64,000 bases of DNA from Trichoplax adhaerens (lineage: Eukaryota; Placozoa; Uniplacotomia; Trichoplacea; Trichoplacidae): the NCBI RefSeq assembly GCF_000150275.1, contig NW_002060950.1, positions 1,414,106 to 1,478,105 of the forward strand. Reading direction: 5' to 3'. Below, in pieces: positions 43,501 to 55,100 of the stretch. The notes beneath the pieces are model-generated. The model did no database searches, was not told the origin of the DNA, and worked only from the letters and a program-made list of their open reading frames with translations. Both the position numbers and the translations under genes were made by a program. Numbering within the stretch: the stretch's first letter is position 1; every line of letters begins with the position of its first letter.

Positions 43501-46500
43501 AATACTATGTAGTAAAAGGAAATACAATAATTACAGACAGTATCATAAACACAATTATGGAATGCTCAATTAAGACCTTACCTGTAAATGCGGATGTTCC
43601 GCAGCAGCACTTTCTTTATTTAACTCATCGAGTACCTTACTAAATTGTTCGTTAAACGGTTCTGCTTTAAAAGGAAATTGTGTAGAAATTAACTGTTTCC
43701 CACATTTGGAAGGCTCCACTAATAAGCTTGCAATTAAGGGTGACCGTGTCACTGTCTGACTATCAGTCGTCGATCCATGCAAAGTCGAGACAGCTTGCTG
43801 CAAAATTGTTGTGATTGTTTTATCTTCCACTTCCTCTGAAATCGGTGTCGATTCTTCCTCCTAATCATTACCAATAATTAAATATTAAAATTAACGTCAT
43901 GGATATCTAATACGCGAATAGTGCAATGCATTGTCACCTCAGGTGATTCTTTTGAGTCATCCTTATCTAACAAACTATTACTATCTTCTTCTTCTTTACT
44001 ATCAATAGCAATTTCAGTTGTAGCAGCTAAAGTTGCTTCGATTTTTTGCGAATTTTGGGGTGTGCTTTGTTCCGTGGTCGTTGCGTCAGATTTCTCGTCA
44101 GACTGATCAGTTTCTTTAACAGCATCTTGTGGTGATTGTGAAGATCTTTCGCTTTTGCCAGCGTCATCTAAACTTTCTGTAATAAGTTAAGCTCTCTCTA
44201 GTTAGCCATCGATCTAATATTGCAGTAATTAATAAGTTATGAACGTGAAAATACTTGCCTGTAACACTGCTAGTAGCAGTAACATTTGTATCTACAAGGC
44301 GATCTTCTAACTTGCTATTATCACTTTCCGTAGGTTCTTCACCGGGCGATGACTTCTCTTGCTGCACTTCTACTTCAACTTTATTATCTTCAGTAGGCGA
44401 AGAATTGATCAATTCTGTCGTGCTTTCTTCTATGATAAGAATAAATTTTGTAAACACTGTTCATCTACTGCCAGATATGAAATTTTATAAGAGTACAACT
44501 AACGAAACTACACACGGAATACATACCATGCACAGGAGTCGTTACTTCAACTGATTCAATGATATCATCGGCTTCTTTTGCGGCTCTTTTTTGTCTTTTA
44601 GAGAAGCATTAGTTGCAGTATTAATATGAAATCTATGCCATAAGAGACATTCCTATTAAATATATTATACCACTATTAAATTATGATAAACTTACGCTTG
44701 AATTTCACTCCATATTGCTGGTAAGCTAGAATCTAATTTACCACTAATCATTTTCTGCTCCTCTTTTTTTAACTTCCTAATTGGAATACCGATAATAAGG
44801 TTAATGTGGTCTAAGGCTATTGCAACACAAATATTTGAAAGATCGTGGAATAGCTAACCGGTAAGTAGCATGATCATCATTAATCGCTCTTTTTAATTCT
44901 TCTATGCGGTCGTACGTTAGACGCCGAACAATTTGTTCACCAGGTGTTTCTAATCAAGTAAAATTTTAATTTTTCAGTACTGGACTTTTAAAATCAATGC
45001 AGAGCTACCTCTATATTACTACTTTACAATCATATCTCAATACAAACATATACTATTTTTATGATTTACTGATTAAGCACAATCCTTAAATATTTAATAA
45101 TACTACAATAACCTGCACCACCAAGATTACTTCTCTTTCTCCTGGTTGTATACGTATTTGCATAGATAAAGATATGCATTACAAATGTTAGCATTAATAA
45201 TTATAATTAGAGCACAGAAATCCCTGTCATTCTGCCTTTTTACACATTTTAAGAAATTCTAATTATCTGTAAATATTTTCGAATTCATTAATAAAAATTC
45301 TCATCCACTAACTTTGGTGTTGAGACTTTTTCCAACATCTTGGAATACTGGGCAGCACAATTCTACGTTTATATTAGATATATATTAAATTAAATTATTA
45401 TAGAAAGGAGTCAATATATTAGATAACTAATGCTGTGCTACTTAGTAGAGGAAATAGAACAAGAAAGTAATACAACAGTAGACATACCTTTTGCGAAAAG
45501 AACTCGGGTCCTCGCTTACGATCCATTAATGGTTTTATGGCTCTACTAACAGATACCCTATTCCATTGATCAACCCAACGATAGAAATATAATGACTTAG
45601 TATTTTATCTTAATTGTTATTACATATTAATCATTATATACAATAAATGCTTCTTCTTATGAAGATTATCTATTAGTGAATCTACCGTTGGTATACCAGT
45701 TTATTGCACTAATCGTACACTGTTAGCTATAGAACGATTACATAGATAGCAGAAAGTTCTCTATATTGATCCTAATTTGCTATACAACTATCTAGTACAG
45801 TACTATTTTGACTCCATCACTATAAAATATTGTGAATCTAATCTGGATGATGCTTGCATATAGCAATGCAACTATTATAACCGCCAGACTACATTACTCA
45901 GAACCAGTCATAAAGGATAATTCAATAACTCAATTACAATTATCATCGCCAGCGGCCCAAGACACACCGCCCTGTTTTCTTGACATTCACAACAAGTAAC
46001 TATGCATAATTATAATTATAATTAATTAATGAACCAAATCTGATTCTTGTAGATTATTGGAATATACGCATACAGAATGCAGTACGAATACTATGTACAT
46101 TTAAAGACTGCAGATCAAGGATTCCGATCACTAATGCGGTTAACATACTTTATAGCATAGTTAATTAAGAACAAGCAAAAACCACTCAATTCCTACAGAG
46201 TTGTATTACTCAATAGGGTAGCAGTGTCCTATGCAAATTACAGTACGTGAAATCCTTAGCAAAATTATTTGATTATTTCATGTTCTACGTATACGCTGCC
46301 AACATTGAGTCAATCCAATGTAGGGTATCCATATAATAAGGTCATTGTGCGCGTTTATGTCATTGCCATGATATAGAATCAATCTGAAGGTGACATAATG
46401 AAGGATACACCGTAATAGTATGTATAAAACTACTACGACTTTGCTAATAGTCATCTGATGAAATCATAGCAACTTGATTGTGCACCATTCGTGTGTGACT

Positions 46501-47793
46501 ATTAAAGGTAGTTAGTTATTGACGAATGGACTAACTGAATACAGTAGAGTCATTGTAGAATGAATAGGAAATAATTGTACTGTACATTGCAGTAGGTGGA
46601 AGTTCATGAAGTAGCTTGAATCGGGGACTAATTTACCTTACACGAGTCTGTGCTTGAAATGACTTGTTCAATTTCAACGTTCATTCTTATAGCGATAAGG
46701 TAGAAAAATGTATCTTTGACGGACACACCGTTACTGCAAGCATCAACGCCTAGAACTGGAAATGGCATCAGGCCCCTAGGTCGCTTGTAGCACGGACCAT
46801 TAGAGTTGTTTACAGTCCGTGCTTGTAATAGTCCATGACGGAAAAATTGAACCCGTGTTTGCTACTGTAGACGATTGTAAGCACAGTCATAATGAGTGGT
46901 GCAAGCTTGAAGCTTGGTATTGGTAATAACTAGTCTTGCTTTTTCAAACTATTGAATATCCAAATTTGCGTCAACACAGTACTACTGCATGTCCCCAAAA
47001 TCCTACCGTATAGCGTGAGTGTTGCTATGTCGGTCTTCCACTTACTAGTATCATCATTCAAAAATAATCGTCCATTACAGCATTGCTATGACAGTGTCAG
47101 TTCCATTCTTAGGTATAACAATTGAAACAAACTTGAATCTATCTTGCTTTTCAAAGTATGGACAGAGTCATATTACCGCTAGCAAGCATTGCTAAACTGG
47201 ATGAAGTGAAATTATTGCCTATCAAGCATTGATAATTACTTTTCATTGACGGCATCCATCCCACCACTCGATCGAGTAGAGTAGACTACATCGAAGACGC
47301 TATTACAACAGTGGCATTTGTTGAAGAAGACTGACGTTAGGCATGTAGACATACAATCAACTAGCATCTCGTTTCCATTATTTATGATTCACTAGCTATC
47401 AAATATTGATACAGGAAATATTGTGTCATGGGTGTTGTGTTCTTGGGTGCTTTGACTACCCCATTCTACTTTATTATTGAAAGACTACAAGGTTGGACAT
47501 GCCTTGATCAATATGAGCAAGCATTGAACTAGCTTTGAAGCAATGATGGATACTTGAATGATACAATATTCGTCTTGATCATTGTTACCATCCTTTCATT
47601 GAGCATTCTTTGGACATGAGCATTGAATAGAATAGTCAATCCTAACTAACTCATCTTACCAATTTTGATCACCACTACGTAGAACAGCAGAAGCTAAGAT
47701 CAGCTTCTCCCTGGTTGTCCATTCTTCACGGGATTGTGCAACAACCACTTTAGTTTCTGTCGAATCATCATCACAATCAATGAATATTTCCAT
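40574..47793 (-). CDS. BRD8: BRD8 homologue, bromodomain subunit of NuA4/TIP60
   Basis: Nuclear acetyl-lysine reader of the TIP60 histone acetyltransferase complex. I can join 25 exons without a frame break (2553 nt, 850 residues): 47660-47793, 45488-45557, 45313-45362, 45113-45141, 44859-44949, 44696-44776, 44527-44594, 44259-44429, 43938-44176, 43582-43860, 43396-43504, 42999-43247, 42878-42897, 42558-42765, 42374-42438, 42216-42294, 41979-42117, 41765-41818, 41587-41655, 41450-41492, 41291-41376, 41124-41172, 40853-40895, 40744-40775, 40574-40669. The N-terminus has the SANT-like block (WTTREKLILASAVLRSGDQNW split over exons 1-2, then VSVSRAIKPLMDRKRGP) and the coil EELKRAI. An acidic Ser/Thr/Glu-rich middle follows. 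The bromodomain is at about 694-800: WKKAIMLMYRETAAL, FLHPVTDDEALGYHEIVKKP, MDLSTIRKLIDNG, and FQRYVMLMFQNALMYNNSNH with the acetyl-lysine-binding Asn. Human BRD8 has the same order. Confidence 0.93.
42878..42897 (-). other. 20-nt microexon of BRD8
   Basis: Flanked by AG and gtaagt, it encodes six whole codons plus one split codon (DDKATTP) and is needed to keep phase between its neighbours. A second very short exon, 29 nt, is at 45113-45141 (KRKRSNLGGA). Confidence 0.7.
44253..44258 (-). other. GC-type 5' splice site in BRD8
   Basis: The exon ends ACAG|GCAAGT. Apart from the C at position +2 it matches the donor consensus exactly, as usual for GC-AG introns, and the next exon at 44176 continues in phase. 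The frame runs on into the intron, so intron retention would extend the protein briefly. Confidence 0.7.
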
Positions 47794-48344
47794 CCATTTT
47801 TAGTTAGTCATATCAGACAATTTCAAAGTTGGATTGCACTTACTTTGTAATGGATGTCGATTAGTGATCGTTGTCATGGCTGCTGGACGTCACCACGGCG
47901 GCGGCGTCAGTGCTGTTGGAATATGACGATCGACTTGACTGCAAACGTTGACCGGCGAGCTTGACCGTCAGCAATTTGTCGTTGGCCAGCTGCAGCTTGA
48001 CTGTGTACAGTACCGCGCGAAACGGAGTACTGTAAACGTTTCTACAGGCGGTTAGCAAGGATACTTGTACTGTATTCTGCCTCCAGTAACGCAAGATGAA
48101 ATCGATATTCCTGTCTCTACTGTACAACCGATTCCTCTTGTAGTAACAAAAACAGTAGGAAAATCCAAGGTAGACTTGATCCTTGCACAGTTCGTATTCA
48201 AGTTGAATGAATCTGATCAATTCTGCAGATGATTGAACCAATGTCCAAATTGGTGGTCACAAAATTCACCAGTAGGAGACACTTTGTTGAACAAATTGAC
48301 TGTGTGTGCGTGAGAGTGGAGTGTGCTAGTCATGTCATGGTGTG

Positions 48345-48560
48345 CTTACAGTACATTTACACAGTACAGTGCCGTACTGTGTACTGTAGTACTGTACTGT
48401 ACTGTACTGTACAGTACTGTATGTGCAGCGGTTTCTAAAATTCCAGAAATTGGGCCACTTTTGTACAGTGTACAGTGCAGTACTTACAGTATACACTGTA
48501 CACTGTACTGTACTGTACAGTCCGGCATCTTGTAATTCTACTGTATTTTACTACCTACTG
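48345..48560. repeat. ACTGT/ACAGT pentamer cluster
   Basis: The runs include several consecutive TACTG units near 48388-48412 and alternating ACAGT/ACTGT palindromes up to 48565. The frames at 48229-48535 are translations of this repeat. Confidence 0.85.
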
Positions 48561-48609
48561 TACAGTACTGTACTGTATTGCTGAAACTGCTCTCTTTGTG
48601 AGCCACCGT

Positions 48610-48805
48610 AAATTGATGCACGTTGGACAATCCACATGCTGGATATGAAATATTGTACAGTGTACTGTACAGATAAATTAATTAATGCACATTTGACACA
48701 ATCGACATGCTGGATATGAAATATTGTACAGTGTACACTGTACACTACAGATGAATTAATTAATGCACGTTTGACAATCCACATGCTGGATACTGTATGA
48801 AATAC
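48610..48805. repeat. Tandem repeat, three partial copies (about 70-80 bp)
   Basis: Each copy contains a TTGATGCACGTT- or TTAATGCACATTTGACA-like start, then CATGCTGGATATGAAATA, TTGTACAGTGTAC and AATTAATTAATGCAC. The ACAGT pentamer is embedded inside the unit. Confidence 0.8.
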
Positions 48806-48829
48806 GCTACAGTACCGCACAGTATGAAC

Positions 48830-48975
48830 ATCCGTTACAGTACTGTACTGTACTGTACTGTACTGTACTGTACACTACTACATAACGATGATGAAGCAAA
48901 TTAAAGCACAGTACAGTACTGTACTCAACTTTACAGTACAATATACTGTGGACTATACACTGTACCGGAATTGGC
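48830..48975. repeat. (ACTGT)n microsatellite and hairpin motifs
   Basis: About seven perfect tandem ACTGT units at 48839-48873, followed by ACAGTACTGT palindromes to about 48960. Confidence 0.9.
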
Positions 48976-50973
48976 GGTCAAAAATTGGCCTGACTTGTTG
49001 AAGCGATCAGTGCGGCTCGACGCCGGACTGCAGTCGGATCGAGCTGAGACCGACAGCACTATAGTTGGAAAGACCAAAGGGTTTGAACGTTCATGAGCAC
49101 TTACGGTAGTATACTGTAAGAACTGTACAGTGTGCAGAATTTCTTTCTTGAGAAATGGGTGTATACTTTTATTCAGATTTTTGCTGCAAATTTCTCAACA
49201 TTTTTAACGTGTAGAAAGAGGAAGGTCTAGTGAATTAGTTGACAGTGTACGGTATCCGTCAATGGGCCCAAGTTTTACCCTATCATCACTCTTAATAGAC
49301 GGTAGACGCAAAGCATTGTCCGTAAAGTAGACTGATCTAGGGTAATTCAGCAGCAGGGAATACGCAAAGAACGGTGCGTGACTTCAACTTGGTTACTAGG
49401 TTTAGCCATTTTAACATCGACTTAGGATACCATTAGGGTTAGGGGACGAGCTCGAGGCCAGGTAGGGAAAGCTTAAGCTTTAGTTTGATTCCAAACGCAT
49501 GTACAAATGCCAATGGGACGCATTCTCTGACTGCCTACAGGAACACCAACATATAGTACATAGGTAGAGACGTACAGTACAGCAATATGGAGGCGCACCA
49601 ACGATATTGCTACGTTAGGTAGATCAATAAATTGCAGAAATCTGCACTTTAAGCCATAATATATCACCCTAATTGCCCATCGTATCCAGCAATCAAAACT
49701 ACTGCAGTTCTTATTCACGTACTGATCACATTACAGCATTCATCAATTAAAAGAGGGTAGCGTATATTACCTTCAACTCAATCATAATCAAATAGTATTG
49801 ATGCATGATATAGATGATTAGTAGAATTACCAACTTGATGTACTTTTGTTTTTTAAATAAAGGCCATTTTATTTCTAATGAGTACAGAAAAGTAAATTGG
49901 TCATGGAAATTGATTGCCGCATCCAACAAGAATATTCTTCTATTATTAGCCTATGCATATAAGGAAGTGTTACACTTATGTGAAGTAACAAAATCGGTAC
50001 CAAACTAACTATCCTACTGTATATGACATATATGTCATTCATTACAAGTATAATTATTATAATGATGAGCAGATAGTCTATTGAATAGTTTGGTGGACAA
50101 CACAGTGTGTTAATGCCAACATAGGTTTAATTTAATAATAGCATATTAATAGTACGTTGCAATGGATCCAATAAAATCTTAGGGAAAGAAAATTCATTTT
50201 CTTCAATTATACGCATGATACACATAGCAGCTAATTAACATCGTAAGGGTTGACTTTTAGTTTATGGATATTTTATGATAAAGATAGAATGCTAAGATAG
50301 TATTTTATTCTTATTTGATTTATAATTGCCATATACTGTTGACTGTAAAGTCTATCTAAGCCAATCAAGGTATAGCGATAACAACTTAATTCATTCCATT
50401 TTCATCTCTCTATAGGGAATATTTTTACCTAATGAATAAGATGAATAAAATAGCTCACTGATCAACGAGTCACTACCTAGACTTCAAAATCTACATGATA
50501 ACTATCCTGTCAATATTCACTGGAGTTATTTAGCTTCCACTTAGCTACGCCTATTTATGAGAGTCTATTTTTCAATTGATAGAACTCTCACCTAACAAGG
50601 AAGCGAAATAATTAGACAGATAGATAATAAAAAAACCATATCTTTGTAATAGAATTATAATAGCCACTGTAGTTCAATCATTTCAATTTGTAGTACTGTT
50701 TTATTCCTATTGCAATGATATCCCTAAATTGGATAATAGCTTACTTTAAAATTAAGGTCATCACCTTTATATTGAAAGAAAATAATTATTATTAGCAGTC
50801 CACGTGTGTCCTATAAAATGGCAAATCCATCATCAACATGCAATAAATGGCTGAAGGTCTTTTATTCCCCCTAGATGAATATATCATAGGTGCCAATAAT
50901 ACATAAAATTATGCCATAATTACATGCGCGCATATCAGCGGCTAAGTAGAACGTTTTCAAAGCGATATTAACT

Positions 50974-52194
50974 TTAAGATACAGTCGAAGGCGTTAAATC
51001 TTCCAGCTCTAACTCTGTATTAGGAATAGAGTATTTCTTTGCACGGTCAAGTGGCAACGGTGATTGTACTACAGGAAAAGTTTTATGACGCCAGATATTA
51101 GTGCTATGTCGCCTTTTCTTACTCAGGAGGCTTGTAATATTATCCATTGACATTGGCGATCGTATAAAATAATTTGAACGATGATTTTCGCTTGCTTGAT
51201 GAACTTGTATATCTGGACAACGAAAATCACGTATAGTGGATGTTCTCCTGATAAATGATGATTTAGACTTCAACGAACCAGAACGACGACGATAGAGTTT
51301 ACCACCGACTAAGTCAGATAAGCACTGCTTGTAACATATTTTAAATTTTTCATGCATCAAGCCACATATTAATGGAAAAGTTGTCGAATGGATGGTAATC
51401 ATAAATGAGCTAATTATTATAACAGAGCGTGGTACAGGCACATACAACGGTAATAATATGTAGGCAACGATACCAATTGGCATAAAACAAATAAAAAATC
51501 CAACGTAAATGGATAAGATGGCTTTCGTTAAGCCTTTATCCTTACGCACAAAACTACAACTTTGATGTGTAACTTGCATACGTTTAGAATGCTTGTTGAC
51601 TGTTACTAATAAACGCCAATTTAATACACCACTAAATATAACAGGTAGTATAAAGCTCGTCGTTGAAAAAAATAACGTTATAAACAGATTATAATAGGGA
51701 TCAGGCATGCACATATAAGCACTTGGTATATAAACATAAGAGCCAACACCAACAAGAGGTAACATTGCACTAATTGCACTACCAAACCAGATAAAGCCAA
51801 TCGAAAAAAGAACCCTTCGTTTACTAATTGTGCGTTTCTGTGATCTAACTATAGCCAAATAGCGATAGACACTAATTGCTAGAATGGAAAAGACAGCTAC
51901 TAAAAATCCAACTACATTTATGAAACCGCTCAGTAAACAAATGCGAGGATGAAATGGCCATGTTTGTGTTAAAACCGACACAATCTTAAATGGTAATATT
52001 AAAAAGCCATACAATAAATTATTAATAGTTAAATTGATCAAAATATAGTTAATTGGAATCCTTAAACGGGGATAACGATAAAAGATAAATAATGTCCAGA
52101 CATTAAAAATAATAGTGGTCAATTCCATTATGCAATAACCAATAACCAAGAGTTCACTTAAAGGGAGGGCTGTTTTATTACTACTGTCGTTCAT
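50974..52194 (-). CDS. Class A (rhodopsin-like) G protein-coupled receptor, intronless
   Basis: A 406-residue seven-helix receptor in one exon. Two N-glycosylation sites lie near the start (N2, N6). Helix 1 has the conserved Asn (N31). C86 and C162 can form the usual TM3-ECL2 disulfide, and W79 precedes TM3. At the end of TM3 the DRY motif is YRY (110-112). TM6 has CFMP (236-239) in place of CWxP, and TM7 lacks NPxxY, reading TTFPLIC (271-277). TM2 lacks the usual LAxxD aspartate. The position of the opsin retinal lysine is Thr, so it is not a classical light-sensing opsin. The C-terminal tail (about 125 residues) is basic and Ser/Thr-rich (RRRSGSLKSKSSFIRRTS), a possible kinase target. The ligand is unknown. 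The start at 52194 puts both glycosylation sites just before TM1. Confidence 0.88.
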   Translation of the reverse strand: MNDSSNKTALPLSELLVIGYCIMELTTIIFNVWTLFIFYRYPRLRIPINYILINLTINNLLYGFLILPFKIVSVLTQTWPFHPRICLLSGFINVVGFLVAVFSILAISVYRYLAIVRSQKRTISKRRVLFSIGFIWFGSAISAMLPLVGVGSYVYIPSAYMCMPDPYYNLFITLFFSTTSFILPVIFSGVLNWRLLVTVNKHSKRMQVTHQSCSFVRKDKGLTKAILSIYVGFFICFMPIGIVAYILLPLYVPVPRSVIIISSFMITIHSTTFPLICGLMHEKFKICYKQCLSDLVGGKLYRRRSGSLKSKSSFIRRTSTIRDFRCPDIQVHQASENHRSNYFIRSPMSMDNITSLLSKKRRHSTNIWRHKTFPVVQSPLPLDRAKKYSIPNTELELEDLTPSTVS

Positions 52195-55100
52195 GATAAT
52201 ATTGATCAGCGATGAAAACCTTTTATGAGAGTGATGTCGATGTTTATTTGCAACTTAAAGATAGACTAAAGCTTCAGCTACAAGCCGTCTATTTAATTTT
52301 AAATATTGTGTATTACCGTAATACTGCCGCTATCAGTCAAATTTAGCTCGATTATTGTTGTGATGCTTATTATTAAATAGCAGATAATCGTTTTTTAGAA
52401 GACCAATATCGATGAGTTATTAAGCTTCCGTGTTATACTTGCTAACAAGAAAATTTCAAACTCAACTACCAAAGCTAGACTAGTATAAATGATTTTCTTT
52501 TATTTCTTATATACGAGTATTGATATGGTAAGTCCTAGAACCAAAAAATTGATTGCGATATCATAAGAAATGATGAAATTAAGATTGAATTTTTTAAAGG
52601 TAACAAAAACTTTTTGCTCCCAATGTCAAGTTCGATATTAATACAGCAAATTGAGTATCAGCAGAAATGTAACCTTCACTCTTAAGCTTGATAAAGTAAC
52701 ACTGAAGGTGGTAACTTCAGTGTAGAGATCAATTTTCTAGTCTTTTGCAGCTGCTGGAGACTTTTAAGGCCCGTTGTATAGCCAAAGATATAAATTCTCT
52801 TCAGATGCTCGATGCACGAGTACAGTGCATAGCAGAAAGGAAGATAAATCAATTTAGCACTTCAATAGAATAGGTTTCATTCCGTCCGCATACCAGCCCG
52901 AAAATAATCAGATGTATTGTAACAGCTGTTTAGGAATAGCTTCCACGATTGTGATTAGCAAAAACTGACGCAAATGTATTTGCTTATCAACTATTTATAA
53001 TTTAAGTGGGTATATGGCGAAATGAATCTCAGATTTAGAATGAAATCATTATCGCTAGGGACAATACTAAATGATCACAGAAAACTTCGCCTTCAAGGAA
53101 ACATTAAAATTGATAAAAGCAATAAAATCACTTCTGCAAAGTTTATACCAAATAATTGTTTATAATTCGCCACCCCGGTCTACTTAATTTAATAGTCGCA
53201 ATAATAAGAGCCAATTAAATATCCGTTAATAAAAGCAACTTAGTGAACCTTAATGATTTGATCGGAAAAGCTAATGATAAGCTAATAACATGTCGATAAT
53301 TTCATTGTGCAGCATAAAATCTGCAACTTCATCCAGAGAAAATTAAAGCCGTACGTATTATCGGGTTAAACTTACTTGCTTAAATAATGATCCTGAAACA
53401 TAAAATGAACTGATACATTAGGCCGATTCGCATGATAGAAATACTGTACGTATAATATAGCTACATCAAAGAAGAGAAAACAGAAAATAGATAGATTTAG
53501 AAAAACAGAGGAAATATTTTGAAACTGATTTTCAGATTATGACAAGAATATATTATAATATTATTTGTGTTATTTAAAGTTATCGACAATATGGCTATTA
53601 AATATTAATCGAAAGCGTTATAAAATATTTTATGTCGTTAACTAACCTCATGTATAGCATGAAATTAGATTGGCAGTAATTAGAAAATGAATCACTCCTC
53701 TGGTTATGGATTAGAAATTTGTGCTGAATCACTATTCAACTTGTAATATTCTAATTAGTGTTAGATAACAATGTTTTACTTTCAAGATTATCTCATGAAC
53801 TGAAAATTTTCTCGGCATGCCTGTCAATATAATTTATCGGCAATAAAGAGTGGGCAGCTGGAAAGAATACATTATGCCTTATGCAACTAGCATCAAGATG
53901 AAATAGAACTATTGTTCGAAGTAATTATTAAGACCTCATTAGTAATATGGAAGCCATTTCTTTTCGATAGAAGGATTTCGAACGATCATTCAATAACGTG
54001 ACAATAGTCTGTCTAGAACACTAGATGATAATATAACAAAAAGTCATTAAAGTTATTGAAACTGTTAATCATTGTGAGCTCAGTGACAACCTAAAAGATT
54101 TCATTAATATTAACGGATGTTTACTTTGCAATGGCGTCATCATTGCCAATGAACTGTAGGCTAACGTTTTATTAAAATGCTAGCTACCTTTAGACAGATA
54201 GTTGTTGACTACACCTAAATGTTTTAAATTAATAAGACTGGGTAAGCTCAAGGGTTAATGACATCTATCCAGGTGAATAATTGCAGGAACTACCTTTAGA
54301 GAATGACGGTAACATCTCACTTCATTATAGATGAGTATTTGTATATTTTAATAGTCAGTCAGAGGCATACTTTTACTCATAATTTCATTCTAATTAGTGA
54401 GGCTTACAGCTCTAAAAGCTCATAAGAAATAATATCGTAGTCACGTCCACATTTGATGTTAATTGGTTAGGGTGTGTTTGGATCACATACTCTAGGTAAT
54501 CCGGATCCTATAGTCTAGTTGATCCAAATAGTTATTATGAACAGTCTCTTAAACAAGCTCTTGGAATAAAAGTCATCATAGCTATTATCGATACTTTCGG
54601 TTATTTATCACCCTAACGCAGTTATTATTTTTAAATTGTACCGTACTGAATATTATAGGTACTACAGTAAAAATTTTTGATAACATTAAAATTATTTTCT
54701 CGCTTTGGATAGGATGTAATGGAATGATGAATCGGTTCCGATACTAACAGCCAAATACGGAAAATGTGTATCCCGGCAGATAAGATCTAATAATAGTTGC
54801 CAGGATTCTCTTAATAGCTTACTGAATTCAAATAAACTTAAGTTCGACCATATTGCATAGCTTCCTTAATATCCTTAGAAACCGCTAAGAATGATTCTAT
54901 GGATCAAAGCGCTATTACATGTCTAAATAGAATTATCCATAATGAAATCACAACAAAAATATCTATTAAATTTTAATTTAAATTATGTTAATACTCTGCT
55001 ATCCTCTACTACAAATACTATTTAACATCGTATAAATTCTATTTAAAAAATACAAATAAAAACATCAATGGCTTTTGACATCGAAAGCTTTAGTCTACAA

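Larger units (their letters stand above)
47794..50973. other. Repeat-rich spacer between BRD8 and the GPCR gene
   Basis: Dense ACTGT/ACAGT pentamers (48345-48560, 48830-48975), a short tandem repeat at 48610-48805 and a few frames without domains (47861-48241, 49473-49718 minus). No gene is supported. Confidence 0.65.

Noticed and set aside
47861-48241. 126-codon minus frame just upstream of BRD8
   Set aside because: BRD8 starts cleanly at 47793 with the expected N-terminal block; this frame has no similarity and includes repeat sequence.
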